NCBI RefSeq assembly: GCF_000470655.1
Contig: NC_021921.1
Location: 310,001 to 374,000 of the forward strand
Source: Halorhabdus tiamatea SARL4B
GTDB lineage: Archaea; Halobacteriota; Halobacteria; Halobacteriales; Haloarculaceae
DNA length: 64,000 nt
Direction of reading: 5' to 3'
Numbering within the stretch: position 1 is the first letter of the stretch; every line of letters starts with the position of its first letter. Below are positions 24,825 through 32,966 of the stretch, in pieces. The notes beneath the pieces were generated by a model that worked only from the letters and a program-made list of their open reading frames with translations, did no database searches and was not told the origin of the DNA. The translations under genes were made by a program, and so were the position numbers.

Positions 24825-25580
24825 GTGCAGATCGTGGGGTACCGGCCACGCGTCGACGAGCCGGCCAGGCTGCTGGTGAGCCACGATGGCGACATCCAGG
24901 CGGAACCGCTGGAACCCGGCGTCGAACTCACCTACACGCTGGAGGACCGCCACTGTGCGGGGACGATCGACGACGGGACACACATCTCCTGTGATGAGCC
25001 GACGGCCCCATACTGTTCCACTCACACCGACCGCTGGCCGTGTGCTCGCTGCCAGGGCGAGTGTGACCTCCCGCTTGCGTCCTGTCGTGAGGAACACGCG
25101 ATCTATCTCGCGGCGTTCGCCCCCGCCGAGTTCAAGGTCGGCGTCACCCGTTCGTGGCGACTCGACACCCGTCTCCGCGAACAGGGGGCCGACCTGGCGG
25201 CGCACATCCGAATCGTCGAAAACGGTCGCATCGCCCGCCAGATCGAAGCCGACATCGCCACATCGATCGGCGACAGCGTCCGCGTGGACCGAAAGCGCCG
25301 GGGCCTTCACCGGACCGTGGACACTGACGCCTGGGAAACGCTGCTCGATGACTTCGAGGTGCTCGACCGTTTCGACTTCGAGTACGGCCTCGACCTGGCC
25401 GACCGACCGGTCCCCGAGACGTTGCTTTCGGGTACAGTCCGAGGGACCAAAGGCCGGATGCTCGTCGTCGAGCGGAATAAGACGGCCTACGGGGTCGACA
25501 TGCGCGACCTCGTCGGGTACGAGATTTCTCAGCGCGAGACGGATCGAAACCTCCAGGCCAGCCTCGGATCGTTCGATTGA
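24825..25580 (+). CDS. DUF2797 domain protein
   Basis: A roughly 251-residue DUF2797 protein. It has a Cys/His-rich middle (CAGTIDDG, CDEPTAPYCSTH, PCARCQGECDLPLASC) that probably binds zinc, followed by HAIYLAAFAPAEFKVGVTR, the family's GIY-YIG-like core with a conserved Lys-Val-Gly-Val-Thr-Arg. Function is unknown; nucleic-acid binding or cleavage is conceivable from the GIY-YIG resemblance. GTG 24825 (VQIVGYRPRVDE) matches the expected family start; ATG 24747 would overlap the divergent promoter. Confidence 0.78.
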   Translation: MQIVGYRPRVDEPARLLVSHDGDIQAEPLEPGVELTYTLEDRHCAGTIDDGTHISCDEPTAPYCSTHTDRWPCARCQGECDLPLASCREEHAIYLAAFAPAEFKVGVTRSWRLDTRLREQGADLAAHIRIVENGRIARQIEADIATSIGDSVRVDRKRRGLHRTVDTDAWETLLDDFEVLDRFDFEYGLDLADRPVPETLLSGTVRGTKGRMLVVERNKTAYGVDMRDLVGYEISQRETDRNLQASLGSFD

Positions 25581-25665
25581 GGCACTCTCACTACCTGTTG
25601 GTGAGTATTTCAACTCGAACGTTCACAGCAGAAAATACTTACCGGGGCCAAGAGAGTCACCAGGC

Positions 25666-26655
25666 ATGCGACGTGAGACGTACCTCGGGGTTGGGGTCGG
25701 AATCCTGTGTCTGCTCTCCGTAATCGCACTGTTGGTCGTACCTGGGGCCGTCGCCAGCCAGGAGAGCGACGTTTCGAGCAGGCTTTCCGTCGAAACGGTG
25801 ACTGTCGCACCCGGAGCAGTCGCCGGGAATGCAGCCACCCTCGAGTTCGGAGTCGCAATCACGCACCGTGGAGGGGCGTCCGAGAACGCCTCGCTTTCGG
25901 TCCGGGCGATGGACAACGAATCTGGGCTTCTCGCCGAGAAGTCGACAACCGTGCTCGGTCAGATTACCGGAGACCGTGAGCACCATGCGAGGGCGAACCT
26001 CACAGTCGAACGCGAAGGTGGATACGACCTCGTCGTCGTCCTTTACGAGGACGGACGCCGGGTGGACTCCGAACGCGGCTCGGTCCGCGGCGTCGAGGGG
26101 CTCTCGCCGACCTCGGTCGAGTTCAAACGTTTCGAGACGGGCATTCCGACGATCGACTACACCATCCAGAAAACGGACGACAATCGGACGACGTTGTCGG
26201 TTCGGACCCACCTCTGGAACAGCGGTGTCAACGACGCCGAAGGGGCAACCCTGGAGCTGGCTGCCCGCCAGTCGGAGTCGAATGTCGTCGCCGGTCGGGC
26301 GAGTGTCGATGTCGGTCAAGTCGCATCCGGGGAGTCAGTCACGCCGACGGCACGGCTGACGGTCCCCAGTGGCTACGGGTATCACCTCGACGCAGTGCTG
26401 TCACACGATGGGGTGATCGTGAGTTCGGCGTCCTCGGTCGCAGACCTCGACCCGGAGCGGAAGATCGAGGCGGACACGACCTTCGAGAGCGTGCCGTTCG
26501 AAGCGGCAGACTTCACGCAGGCGGAGGACGTGACTGATCCGGACGATACGCGCCCAACCACGGCAGCGTCCGGGCCAGGACTGGGACCGTTGACGGCCCT
26601 ACTGGCGGTCAGTTCGCTTGCGGTTGCGATGCGAATCTACAGAGGGAAGCCATGA
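25666..26655 (+). CDS. Exported glycoprotein-like surface protein (DUF7490-like) with C-terminal membrane anchor
   Basis: A 329-residue protein with an N-terminal hydrophobic signal (about 6-28), an extracellular region rich in beta-sandwich-like repeats and N-x-S/T sequons, and a C-terminal GPGLGPLTALLAVSSLAVA helix ending in basic residues. That tail resembles PGF-CTERM sorting signals, so archaeosortase processing is possible. Proteins of this shape are labelled DUF7490 in haloarchaea (from memory). ATG 25666 fits a GAAAATACTT box about 30 bases upstream. It overlaps the next gene by ATGA. Confidence 0.7.
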   Translation: MRRETYLGVGVGILCLLSVIALLVVPGAVASQESDVSSRLSVETVTVAPGAVAGNAATLEFGVAITHRGGASENASLSVRAMDNESGLLAEKSTTVLGQITGDREHHARANLTVEREGGYDLVVVLYEDGRRVDSERGSVRGVEGLSPTSVEFKRFETGIPTIDYTIQKTDDNRTTLSVRTHLWNSGVNDAEGATLELAARQSESNVVAGRASVDVGQVASGESVTPTARLTVPSGYGYHLDAVLSHDGVIVSSASSVADLDPERKIEADTTFESVPFEAADFTQAEDVTDPDDTRPTTAASGPGLGPLTALLAVSSLAVAMRIYRGKP

Positions 26656-26978
26656 CGAACCAAACAGCTACCGAATCGGGCGGGGACGCACAGACTTCCG
26701 AAACAAGTCACGAGGATACCCGAGACATCGAGCGGACTGGATCGAGCGTAACGCGGAAAGGACGGGTCGTCGAGTACGTCGAACTCGGTGCGCTTGCAGT
26801 ACTGGCGTTGCTCGGTGTCGTCGCCGTATTCGGGGCCTACGCGAGCGGGCTTTCAGCTGTGGACACGTGGGTCGCCGACGAGTACCGGTCGGTATTCAGA
26901 ACGGTGTTCAACCTCGTCGTCCTCGGAGTCGTCGGTATCGGGATGTCGATACTGCTCCGTCGCCGATTCGGCTACTGA
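26652..26978 (+). CDS. Small membrane partner of the DUF7490-like protein
   Basis: A 108-residue protein with a hydrophilic Thr/Glu/Asp-rich N-terminus (1-~40) and two membrane helices (about 43-65 and 85-102) ending in RRRFGY. From memory similar proteins are DUF8060. Its ATG overlaps the stop of the surface protein by ATGA, so the two are almost certainly co-translated and probably work together in the cell envelope. Function unknown. Confidence 0.68.
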   Translation: MTNQTATESGGDAQTSETSHEDTRDIERTGSSVTRKGRVVEYVELGALAVLALLGVVAVFGAYASGLSAVDTWVADEYRSVFRTVFNLVVLGVVGIGMSILLRRRFGY

Positions 26979-27103
26979 TTAGCTCGAACGTTCTCGGCGA
27001 CGGCTTCAACGCGGTTATCGGCTGGGCCATCAAGCGTCTGAGATCGGTTGAGTGGCGTCGTCGGACGGCAACCCTTTTCCGACGGCATCGCAAACCCAGA
27101 TCC

Positions 27104-27496
27104 ATGACGGACGAACCCGATACCACGGACGAATCGGACGCAGAATCGGGCGACGACGAGAAGTCTTTCCGCGAACGCGTCGAGGAGATCCGCCAGGAAC
27201 GCGCCGAGGAAGGCGGCGAAGACATGGACATGGAAGACCGACGCGAACGTATGGAGGAGGCGATGGGTGGTGGCCCCGGCGGCATGGGTGGCGGCAACCC
27301 CTTCGCCCAGATGATGAGCGGCATGATGGGCGGCGGCCCGGGCGGCCCCGGTGGTCGTGGTCCCGGGCAGATGGGTCCGGAAGACGCAGGCGAAGAGGGC
27401 GGCAACGAAGAACTCGCCCGAGAGGTTCGTAAGCTCCGGGACGAAGTCCACGACGTGCGCCGCGAACTCGAGCGGATCGCCGACGCGCTCGAATAG
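27104..27496 (+). CDS. Gly/Met-rich acidic protein with C-terminal coiled coil
   Basis: A 130-residue protein in three parts: an acidic Glu/Asp/Arg helix (1-~55), a low-complexity Gly/Met/Pro block (~56-95, GGGPGGMGGGNPF and MMSGMMGGGPGG), and a C-terminal amphipathic helix (LAREVRKLRDEVHDVRRELERI) likely to form a coiled coil. No family is recognised with confidence. ACCCTTTTCC about 30 bases before ATG 27104 supports the start. It is followed by the tail-echo region of tRNA-Arg on the other strand. Confidence 0.65.
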   Translation: MTDEPDTTDESDAESGDDEKSFRERVEEIRQERAEEGGEDMDMEDRRERMEEAMGGGPGGMGGGNPFAQMMSGMMGGGPGGPGGRGPGQMGPEDAGEEGGNEELAREVRKLRDEVHDVRRELERIADALE

Positions 27497-27501
27497 CTGC
27501 G

Positions 27502-27629
27502 AAAAAACGGGCGCGAAGGGATTTGAACTACGCGAACACGGTCGCCTCGTTTCACTCGGCGCTGCGTGTTCTCTACTTCAAATCCCTTCGATACCGCTGA
27601 CAGTGCTCACTGTCGTTCGCACAGAACAG
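27502..27629 (-). repeat. Tail-echo region behind tRNA-Arg, ending in a T6 tract
   Basis: Read on the minus strand from the tRNA 3' end: a 39-base spacer containing GCGAACGACAGTGAGC and a GACAGT/ACTGTC hairpin; then CGAAGGGATTTGAA (27590-27577), the inverted T-arm; a 48-base spacer; then a perfect 21-base copy of the tRNA tail (27528-27508); then TTTTTT (27507-27502). The inverted and direct pieces can pair over 14 bases, making a hairpin plus T-run that could terminate the tRNA transcript. Confidence 0.8.
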
Positions 27630-27702
27630 CGGGCGCGAAGGGATTTGAACCCTCGACATCTTGGTCCGGAACCAAGAACTCTGTCCACTGAGCTACGCGC
27701 CC
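27630..27702 (-). tRNA. tRNA-Arg (anticodon CCG)
   Basis: Folds as a 73-nt class I tRNA: acceptor GGGCGCG/CGCGCCC with discriminator G (27630), D-arm GCTC...GAGT-like, anticodon stem CTTGG/CCAAG with loop TTCCGGA (anticodon CCG, reads CGG), T-arm AGGG-TTCAAAT-CCCT. CCA is not encoded and no intron is visible. Its 3' tail is echoed downstream. Confidence 0.95.
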
Positions 27703-27798
27703 TCACTGGATCGTTTCGGATAGACCGATAAAACGGTTGTGAACTGGTTCCGCGAGGTGACCCTCGACAACGGACCCTGGGTCGAACAAAGACTGCCC

Positions 27799-28380
27799 TC
27801 AGGGCGTCTCGCCGGTCTCGATGGTAAAGTCCGTCGTCGGGTGGGCCGTACAGGTCAGGCAATAGCCGTTCTCCATCTCCTCGTCGCTCAGCGTGTCGTT
27901 GTTCGAGTGCTTCACGAAGTCTTCGGCCGGCCCGTCCGCGATGTGACCCGAACACGACAGACACTGCCCCTGCCGACAGGAATAGGGCAGGTCCCAGTCC
28001 TCGTCCTCGCCGGCCTCCAGGATCGTCTCGTTGTTGGCCACCTCGATCGTCTCGCCCTCCTTCCCGAACTCGATTTCGTAGTGTTCGACCTCCTCGTCGG
28101 GGATCGCCTCGGGATCGAATCCGGTCTCAGCCTCCTCGGCGTCGCCGGCAAGTTCGCCCTCAGCGTCGGCCGTTCCGGCGGGAATCGCGGCACCACCGCC
28201 GCCGATCGACCGGTTCATCGGCTCCGCGAAGTCAGTCTCCGGAACGGCGGCCGCACGCCGTTCCAGCAACGTGGTGGAGACGTCTTCGGCAGGCTCCCAA
28301 CCTGTGCCCTTCGCATAGTGTAGTAGCACCGCGGTGAGCGTGAATCCGACCCCAAGAGCGATGCCCAGTACCTCGACCAT
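27799..28380 (-). CDS. Membrane-anchored plant-type 2Fe-2S ferredoxin-like protein
   Basis: A 193-residue protein with one N-terminal membrane helix (about 2-22), an acidic linker (~40-100) and a C-terminal 2Fe-2S domain with CRQGQCLSC (CX4CX2C) and a fourth Cys in GYCLTCTAHP. This is the plant/haloarchaeal ferredoxin fold. The anchor suggests electron transfer at the membrane rather than the soluble role of the main haloarchaeal ferredoxin. The redox partner is unknown. It is the next gene after tRNA-Arg on the opposite side. Confidence 0.88.
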   Translation of the reverse strand: MVEVLGIALGVGFTLTAVLLHYAKGTGWEPAEDVSTTLLERRAAAVPETDFAEPMNRSIGGGGAAIPAGTADAEGELAGDAEEAETGFDPEAIPDEEVEHYEIEFGKEGETIEVANNETILEAGEDEDWDLPYSCRQGQCLSCSGHIADGPAEDFVKHSNNDTLSDEEMENGYCLTCTAHPTTDFTIETGETP

Positions 28381-28649
28381 TGTGATGTACGGCGGTACGG
28401 AACAGGGGTTTAATTAGCTGTTGTTAGTCCCAATTTGGCCCGGTACAGTCACAGGAGACGTGGCTCGGCGTCCGGGTTCAGTGACCGGCTACACGAATCA
28501 TCGCTGTGTCGCTGACGGTGATCACTTGACCGATCGACGCCGAATCCCGACCGGAAGACGAACCGATCCCGAGCGTGTTTCGCTCCATCCCGCGAGATTT
28601 CGACAACTGTCGCACTCAAAATATATCACCGAGAAGTCCGACAGTCCGA

Positions 28650-28667
28650 ACGGAGGCTATCACGTAC
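28650..28667 (+). promoter_or_regulatory. Shine-Dalgarno leader of the thiolase gene
   Basis: CGGAGG at 28651-28656 sits 11 bases before ATG 28668, and AAAATATATC (28617-28626) is a strong TATA element 40-50 bases upstream. The transcript therefore has a short leader, which supports ATG 28668 over the longer frame from 28575. Confidence 0.5.
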
Positions 28668-29831
28668 ATGTCCACACCGATCGTAGGGGTCGGAATGACG
28701 AAGTTCGGCGAAATGGCCGACCGGACGGGTCGGGATCTGTTCGCCGAAGCCGGCGAGACCGCTATCGAAGACGCCGGCATCGACCGCGCGGAGATCGACG
28801 CGCTCTATCTCGGGAATTTCATGGGCGAACTCTCCGAGCGCCAGGGCCACATGGGTCCGTTGATGGCCAAGATGCTGGGGCTCGACGTCCCCGCGACGCG
28901 CGTCGAAAGCGCCTGTGCCTCGGGCGGCATGGCCGTCCGGCAGGGGATCCATGCCATCCGTGCCGGCTCGGCCGACGTCGTCCTGGTCGGCGGCGTCGAA
29001 CGGATGCACAACATGGGGACGACCGGCGCGACCGGCGGACTGTCGGTGGCTGCCGACGATCTCTGGGAGATCAAACACGGGATCACGTTCCCTGGCGCGT
29101 ACGCCCTGATGGCGAAACGATACTTCGCGACCCACGGCGGCGACCGGGAAGATCTCGCCGAGGTCGCGGTCAAGAACCACGCTAACGCATCGAACAACCC
29201 GCTCGCACAATATCAGACTGAGATCACCGTCGAGAAGGTCCTCGACGCGTTCCCGGTCGCCGACCCACTGGGGCTGTTCGACGCGAGCCCGATCACCGAC
29301 GGTGCGGCCGCGGCGATCCTCGTCAGCGAGGGGTACGCCGCCGAACACGACCTCGACGCGCCGGTGGCGATCACCGGGACCGGCCAGGGGACCGACGACC
29401 TCGCACTCCAGCACCGTGACTCGATCACCTGGACGCCCGCGACGGCCGACGCCGCCGAGGAAGCCTACGCCGACGCCGGCATCGACGCCGACGATATCGA
29501 CTTCCTGGAGGTCCACGACTGCTTTACGATCGCCGAAGTCCTCGCCCTGGAGGGGTTGGGACTGTACGACGAAGGCGAAGCCATCGACGCCGCCCGCAAG
29601 GGCGAAACGACCGCCGACGGCGAGTTGCCAGTCAACCTCTCGGGCGGCCTCAAGGCCAAAGGCCATCCGGTCGGCGCGACCGGCCTCGCCCAGATCAGCG
29701 AGATGACCAAGCTGTTCCGCGGCGATCACGTCAACAGCGACGCCGTTTCCGACGCCGAAGTCGGACTGACCCACAATGCCGGTGGCACCGTGGCCTCTGC
29801 CGTTGTCCACGTCCTGGAGGTGGAACAATGA
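28668..29831 (+). CDS. Thiolase (acetyl-CoA C-acyltransferase family), archaeal type
   Basis: A 387-residue thiolase. Cys83 in ESACASGG is the acyl-accepting residue; HDCFT and the C-terminal GGLKAKGHPVGATG supply the other active-site His residues. Archaeal members of this group pair with a DUF35 zinc-ribbon/OB-fold protein, encoded here by the next gene with an ATGA overlap. In many archaea the pair also joins HMG-CoA synthase to feed the mevalonate pathway; no HMG-CoA synthase gene is in the window, so a role in beta-oxidation or another acyl-CoA route is equally possible. Confidence 0.9.
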   Translation: MSTPIVGVGMTKFGEMADRTGRDLFAEAGETAIEDAGIDRAEIDALYLGNFMGELSERQGHMGPLMAKMLGLDVPATRVESACASGGMAVRQGIHAIRAGSADVVLVGGVERMHNMGTTGATGGLSVAADDLWEIKHGITFPGAYALMAKRYFATHGGDREDLAEVAVKNHANASNNPLAQYQTEITVEKVLDAFPVADPLGLFDASPITDGAAAAILVSEGYAAEHDLDAPVAITGTGQGTDDLALQHRDSITWTPATADAAEEAYADAGIDADDIDFLEVHDCFTIAEVLALEGLGLYDEGEAIDAARKGETTADGELPVNLSGGLKAKGHPVGATGLAQISEMTKLFRGDHVNSDAVSDAEVGLTHNAGGTVASAVVHVLEVEQ

Positions 29832-30214
29832 GTGACGACGAAGTCCGTGACGATGGGTACGACGACTTCATGGACGCCCTCGAGGACGGCGAGCCCTACT
29901 ACGTCGAGTGCGCGAACGGGCACGCTTCCCTGCCGCCGCGGCGGCTCTGTCCCGAGTGCGCGAGCGAGGATTTGAGCGAGGAACCCCTCGCCGAGACCGG
30001 CGAAATCCTGACGTACAACGTCACCCACGTCCCGACGCCGGAGTTCGCCGACGACGTGCCCTTCGTGCTCGGGATCGCCGAGTTCGGCGACGTCCGCCTG
30101 ACCGGCCAGGTGCGCGCCGACAGCGAGGACGTCGAGGTCGGCGACACCGTTACGATCGGCACCGACGTCAGCGAGACCGACGGCGAACGCTACATCGCGT
30201 TCGATCTCGCCTGA
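29828..30214 (+). CDS. DUF35 zinc-ribbon / OB-fold protein (thiolase partner)
   Basis: A 128-residue protein with an N-terminal helix, a zinc-ribbon (ECANGH and LCPECASEDL, ligands Cys-His-Cys-Cys or similar) and a C-terminal OB fold (TGQVRADSEDVEVGDTVTIG). In archaeal thiolase/HMG-CoA synthase complexes this protein holds the enzymes together and channels CoA intermediates. The start overlaps the thiolase stop by ATGA, indicating stoichiometric co-translation. Confidence 0.9.
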   Translation: MSDDEVRDDGYDDFMDALEDGEPYYVECANGHASLPPRRLCPECASEDLSEEPLAETGEILTYNVTHVPTPEFADDVPFVLGIAEFGDVRLTGQVRADSEDVEVGDTVTIGTDVSETDGERYIAFDLA

Positions 30215-30314
30215 CGCAGTCACCGATCGGTCTCGGCGATCCCGACCGCCGTCGAGAAATCGACGACTCGGCCGTTCCGCAACTACTTTGCTCGCGGCCG
30301 TCCCCTCCCCGCAC

Positions 30315-31895
30315 ATGAAGGTAGCCGGAATGGCCTCGAACAGAGGTCGCAACCTCGTGAACATCGCCGACCGCTCGCCGGGTGGGGCCGAGCTGTCGGT
30401 CGTGCTGACGAACGACGCCGACGCACCCGTTCTGGAAAAAGCCGCCGAGCGCGGCATTCCGACCGAAGTCGTCGAACACGAGGCGGGCGAGTCACGTGAC
30501 GCACACGAACAGCGCGTCCTCGATGCACTCGCCGACTACGAGTTCGATCTTGTTGCGCTCGATGGATACATGCGCATCCTGACGGAGACGTTCCTCGACG
30601 CCGCGCCGACGACGCTGAACGTCCATCCCGCGCTCCTGCCCGCATTTAAAGGGATGAACGTCCACGAGGACGTCCTCGATGCGGGGGTCAGAATGACGGG
30701 CTGTACCGTCCACGTCATAGACGAGACGGTCGATGACGGACCGATCGTCACCCAGGAACCGGTTCCCGTCCGCGAGGGCGACAGTGTCGAGGACCTCAAA
30801 GAGCGTGTTCTCTACGAGGGCGAGTTCAAAGCCTACCCACGGGCGATCCAGTGGTTCGCCGAGGACCGCGTCGAGATCGACTGGGCGGACGGAACGGTTT
30901 CAGTCGAAGGAGACGACGGTGGGGCCTACCCCGAACGCCGGCTCGCGAGCGACGACCGCGTCCAGGAGTTGCGCTATGGCGAGAACCCCCACCAAGACGC
31001 CGCGCTGTACGCAGACCGGACGTGCGAGGAAGCCACCGTCGTCGACGCCCCCCAACTGAACGAGGGCGCGAAGGGGATGGGCTACAACAACTACAACGAC
31101 ACCGACGCCGCACTCAATCTCGTCAAGGAGTTCGACGATCCCGCTTGCGCAGTCATCAAGCACACCAACCCGGCGGGCTGTGCGGTCGCCGACTCGATCA
31201 GCGAGGCCTACGCCGACGCCCTGGCGACCGACCCCAAGAGTGCCTTCGGCGGGATCGTCGCCCTGAATCGTGAGTGTGACGCCGCGACGGCAGAGCAAAT
31301 CATCGAGTCGTTCAAGGAGGTCGTCGTCGCGCCGGGCTACACCGACGACGCGCTTGACGCCCTCTTCGAGAAGGACAATCTCCGCGTGTTGGATGTCACC
31401 AACCAGTACGATCCCACGGAACCCCTGATCGAGAAGCCGATCGTCGGCGGTCGATTGGTTCAGGATCGAGATCTCCAGGCCGTCACCGACGAGGATCTGG
31501 AGGTCGTGACCGAGCGAGAACCGACCGACGAGCAGCTCGAATCGATGCGCTTCGCCTGGCAGACCATCAAACACGTCAAGTCCAACGCGATCGTCTTCGC
31601 GAAGGGCACGGAGACCGTCGGCGTCGGTGCCGGGCAAGTCTCCCGTGTCGATGCAGTCGAGATCGCGAAGATGAAAGCCGACAGCGACGCCGAGGGGAAG
31701 GATGCCGAGGGGGCCGTGATGGCCAGCGACGCCTTCTTCCCGTTCCCGGACGGGATCGACGCGGCCGACGAGGCCGGTATCGAGGCCGTCATCCAGCCCG
31801 GCGGCAGCGTCAACGACGACGACGTGATCGAGCGGGCCGACGAACTCGACATCGCGATGGTGTTCACCGGCTCACGTGCGTTCCGGCACGACTGA
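30315..31895 (+). CDS. purH: PurN-PurH fusion: GAR formyltransferase + AICAR formyltransferase
   Basis: One 526-residue protein joins two formyl-transfer steps of purine synthesis. Residues 1-~190 are a PurN domain (N-terminal KVAGMASNRGRNL, NVHPALLPAFKGMNVH, and HVIDETVDDGPIV). Residues ~205-526 are the AICAR transformylase part of PurH (RYGENPHQ, KHTNPAGC with the catalytic Lys-His, SNAIVFAKG, GAGQVSRVDA). The IMP cyclohydrolase domain of bacterial PurH is absent; archaea use PurO for that step. Such fusions occur in haloarchaea. ATG 30315 gives the normal PurN start. Confidence 0.93.
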   Translation: MKVAGMASNRGRNLVNIADRSPGGAELSVVLTNDADAPVLEKAAERGIPTEVVEHEAGESRDAHEQRVLDALADYEFDLVALDGYMRILTETFLDAAPTTLNVHPALLPAFKGMNVHEDVLDAGVRMTGCTVHVIDETVDDGPIVTQEPVPVREGDSVEDLKERVLYEGEFKAYPRAIQWFAEDRVEIDWADGTVSVEGDDGGAYPERRLASDDRVQELRYGENPHQDAALYADRTCEEATVVDAPQLNEGAKGMGYNNYNDTDAALNLVKEFDDPACAVIKHTNPAGCAVADSISEAYADALATDPKSAFGGIVALNRECDAATAEQIIESFKEVVVAPGYTDDALDALFEKDNLRVLDVTNQYDPTEPLIEKPIVGGRLVQDRDLQAVTDEDLEVVTEREPTDEQLESMRFAWQTIKHVKSNAIVFAKGTETVGVGAGQVSRVDAVEIAKMKADSDAEGKDAEGAVMASDAFFPFPDGIDAADEAGIEAVIQPGGSVNDDDVIERADELDIAMVFTGSRAFRHD

Positions 31896-32034
31896 CAGGC
31901 ATTTTCAAAGCGTTCGTCACCAGTGTCGAAGTTGGGAGACAGGTATCGCCGGATTGCGGACCGTTCGGCGGCAGTTCTGATCGGTGGAAATGCGATCCTT
32001 TTTAGGTATTTGACGGTGAGGAACGGATAGACAC

Positions 32035-32952
32035 ATGCGAAAGCGAACGCTCGCCCTGCTCGCCCTCGCCGGCCTCGTGGTCCTCGCCGGTTGTAGTGGG
32101 GAGACGACGGAGACGACGATCGAAACAGACGGCAGCGATACGCCGACTGAGACAGAGACACAGACCCCAGACAAGACGACGTCCAAGCCGGCGGAAACGA
32201 CGAGCGACTCGGGAGAGACGAGCACGCCTGTCCAGATCGATACGGCGACCCTACAGGCGGACACGATCGAGGCGATGAGCGACGTCGTCTCCTATCGAAT
32301 GGCCCAGAACGTCACCACGGTACAGATGACGAACAACCAGGAGGTGACGACGAACATCGAGATCGAATACGCGGCAAATCGAGACGCGAAAGCACTGGAA
32401 TCCCATCGGACAGTGACGCAGTTGGGCACGGAAACGGTGATCGATACGTACCTCTCCGACGAGCGTCTCTATCAGCGAAGCGATCAGTACGTCCAGCGGT
32501 ACGGCTCCGAATGGGTCACGGAGAACGTTTCGGAGAACTTTACGCAACAGTTCAACTTGCGCGATCAACTCTGGCGGTACGAATTTACGCTCGACAGTGC
32601 CTCACTCTCTTCGGTCGAGGCGACAACCGTCGACGGGACCGAGACCTATCGCGTCGCGGCCGACGTCAACACCACCAAGTTAAACGACGCGATTCGATCC
32701 AGCCTCAACCTGTCGGCCAACGCCTCCCAGGCTGTCTCTGCAGGGACCAACGTGACGTCGACATTCTGGATCGATACCGAGACGAAACGCCCGCTCCGTG
32801 TCGATCGGACGGTCATCGGCACGCAGACGATCCAGGGCCAGCCCGTCGACTTCGAGCGGACGATCACGACCGAGTTATCGTATGAGGAAGTGACTGTAAC
32901 ACTCCCAGACGGAGCTAACTCAGCCGTGTCGTTGAACAGCACCGCCAGCTGA
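32035..32952 (+). CDS. Haloarchaeal lipoprotein (DUF7537-like)
   Basis: A 305-residue lipoprotein with a Sec-type signal and lipobox LAGC (Cys20), a long Thr/Glu/Asp/Ser spacer (21-~70) and a beta-rich domain with many N-x-S/T sequons. The layout recalls LolA/LppX-like lipid-binding folds and haloarchaeal DUF7537, but no catalytic residues are visible. CCTTTTTAGG about 35 bases before ATG 32035 may be its promoter. It is followed after 14 bases by another lipoprotein gene and may share its transcript. Confidence 0.68.
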   Translation: MRKRTLALLALAGLVVLAGCSGETTETTIETDGSDTPTETETQTPDKTTSKPAETTSDSGETSTPVQIDTATLQADTIEAMSDVVSYRMAQNVTTVQMTNNQEVTTNIEIEYAANRDAKALESHRTVTQLGTETVIDTYLSDERLYQRSDQYVQRYGSEWVTENVSENFTQQFNLRDQLWRYEFTLDSASLSSVEATTVDGTETYRVAADVNTTKLNDAIRSSLNLSANASQAVSAGTNVTSTFWIDTETKRPLRVDRTVIGTQTIQGQPVDFERTITTELSYEEVTVTLPDGANSAVSLNSTAS

Positions 32953-32966
32953 GAGAGCGAGAAAAC

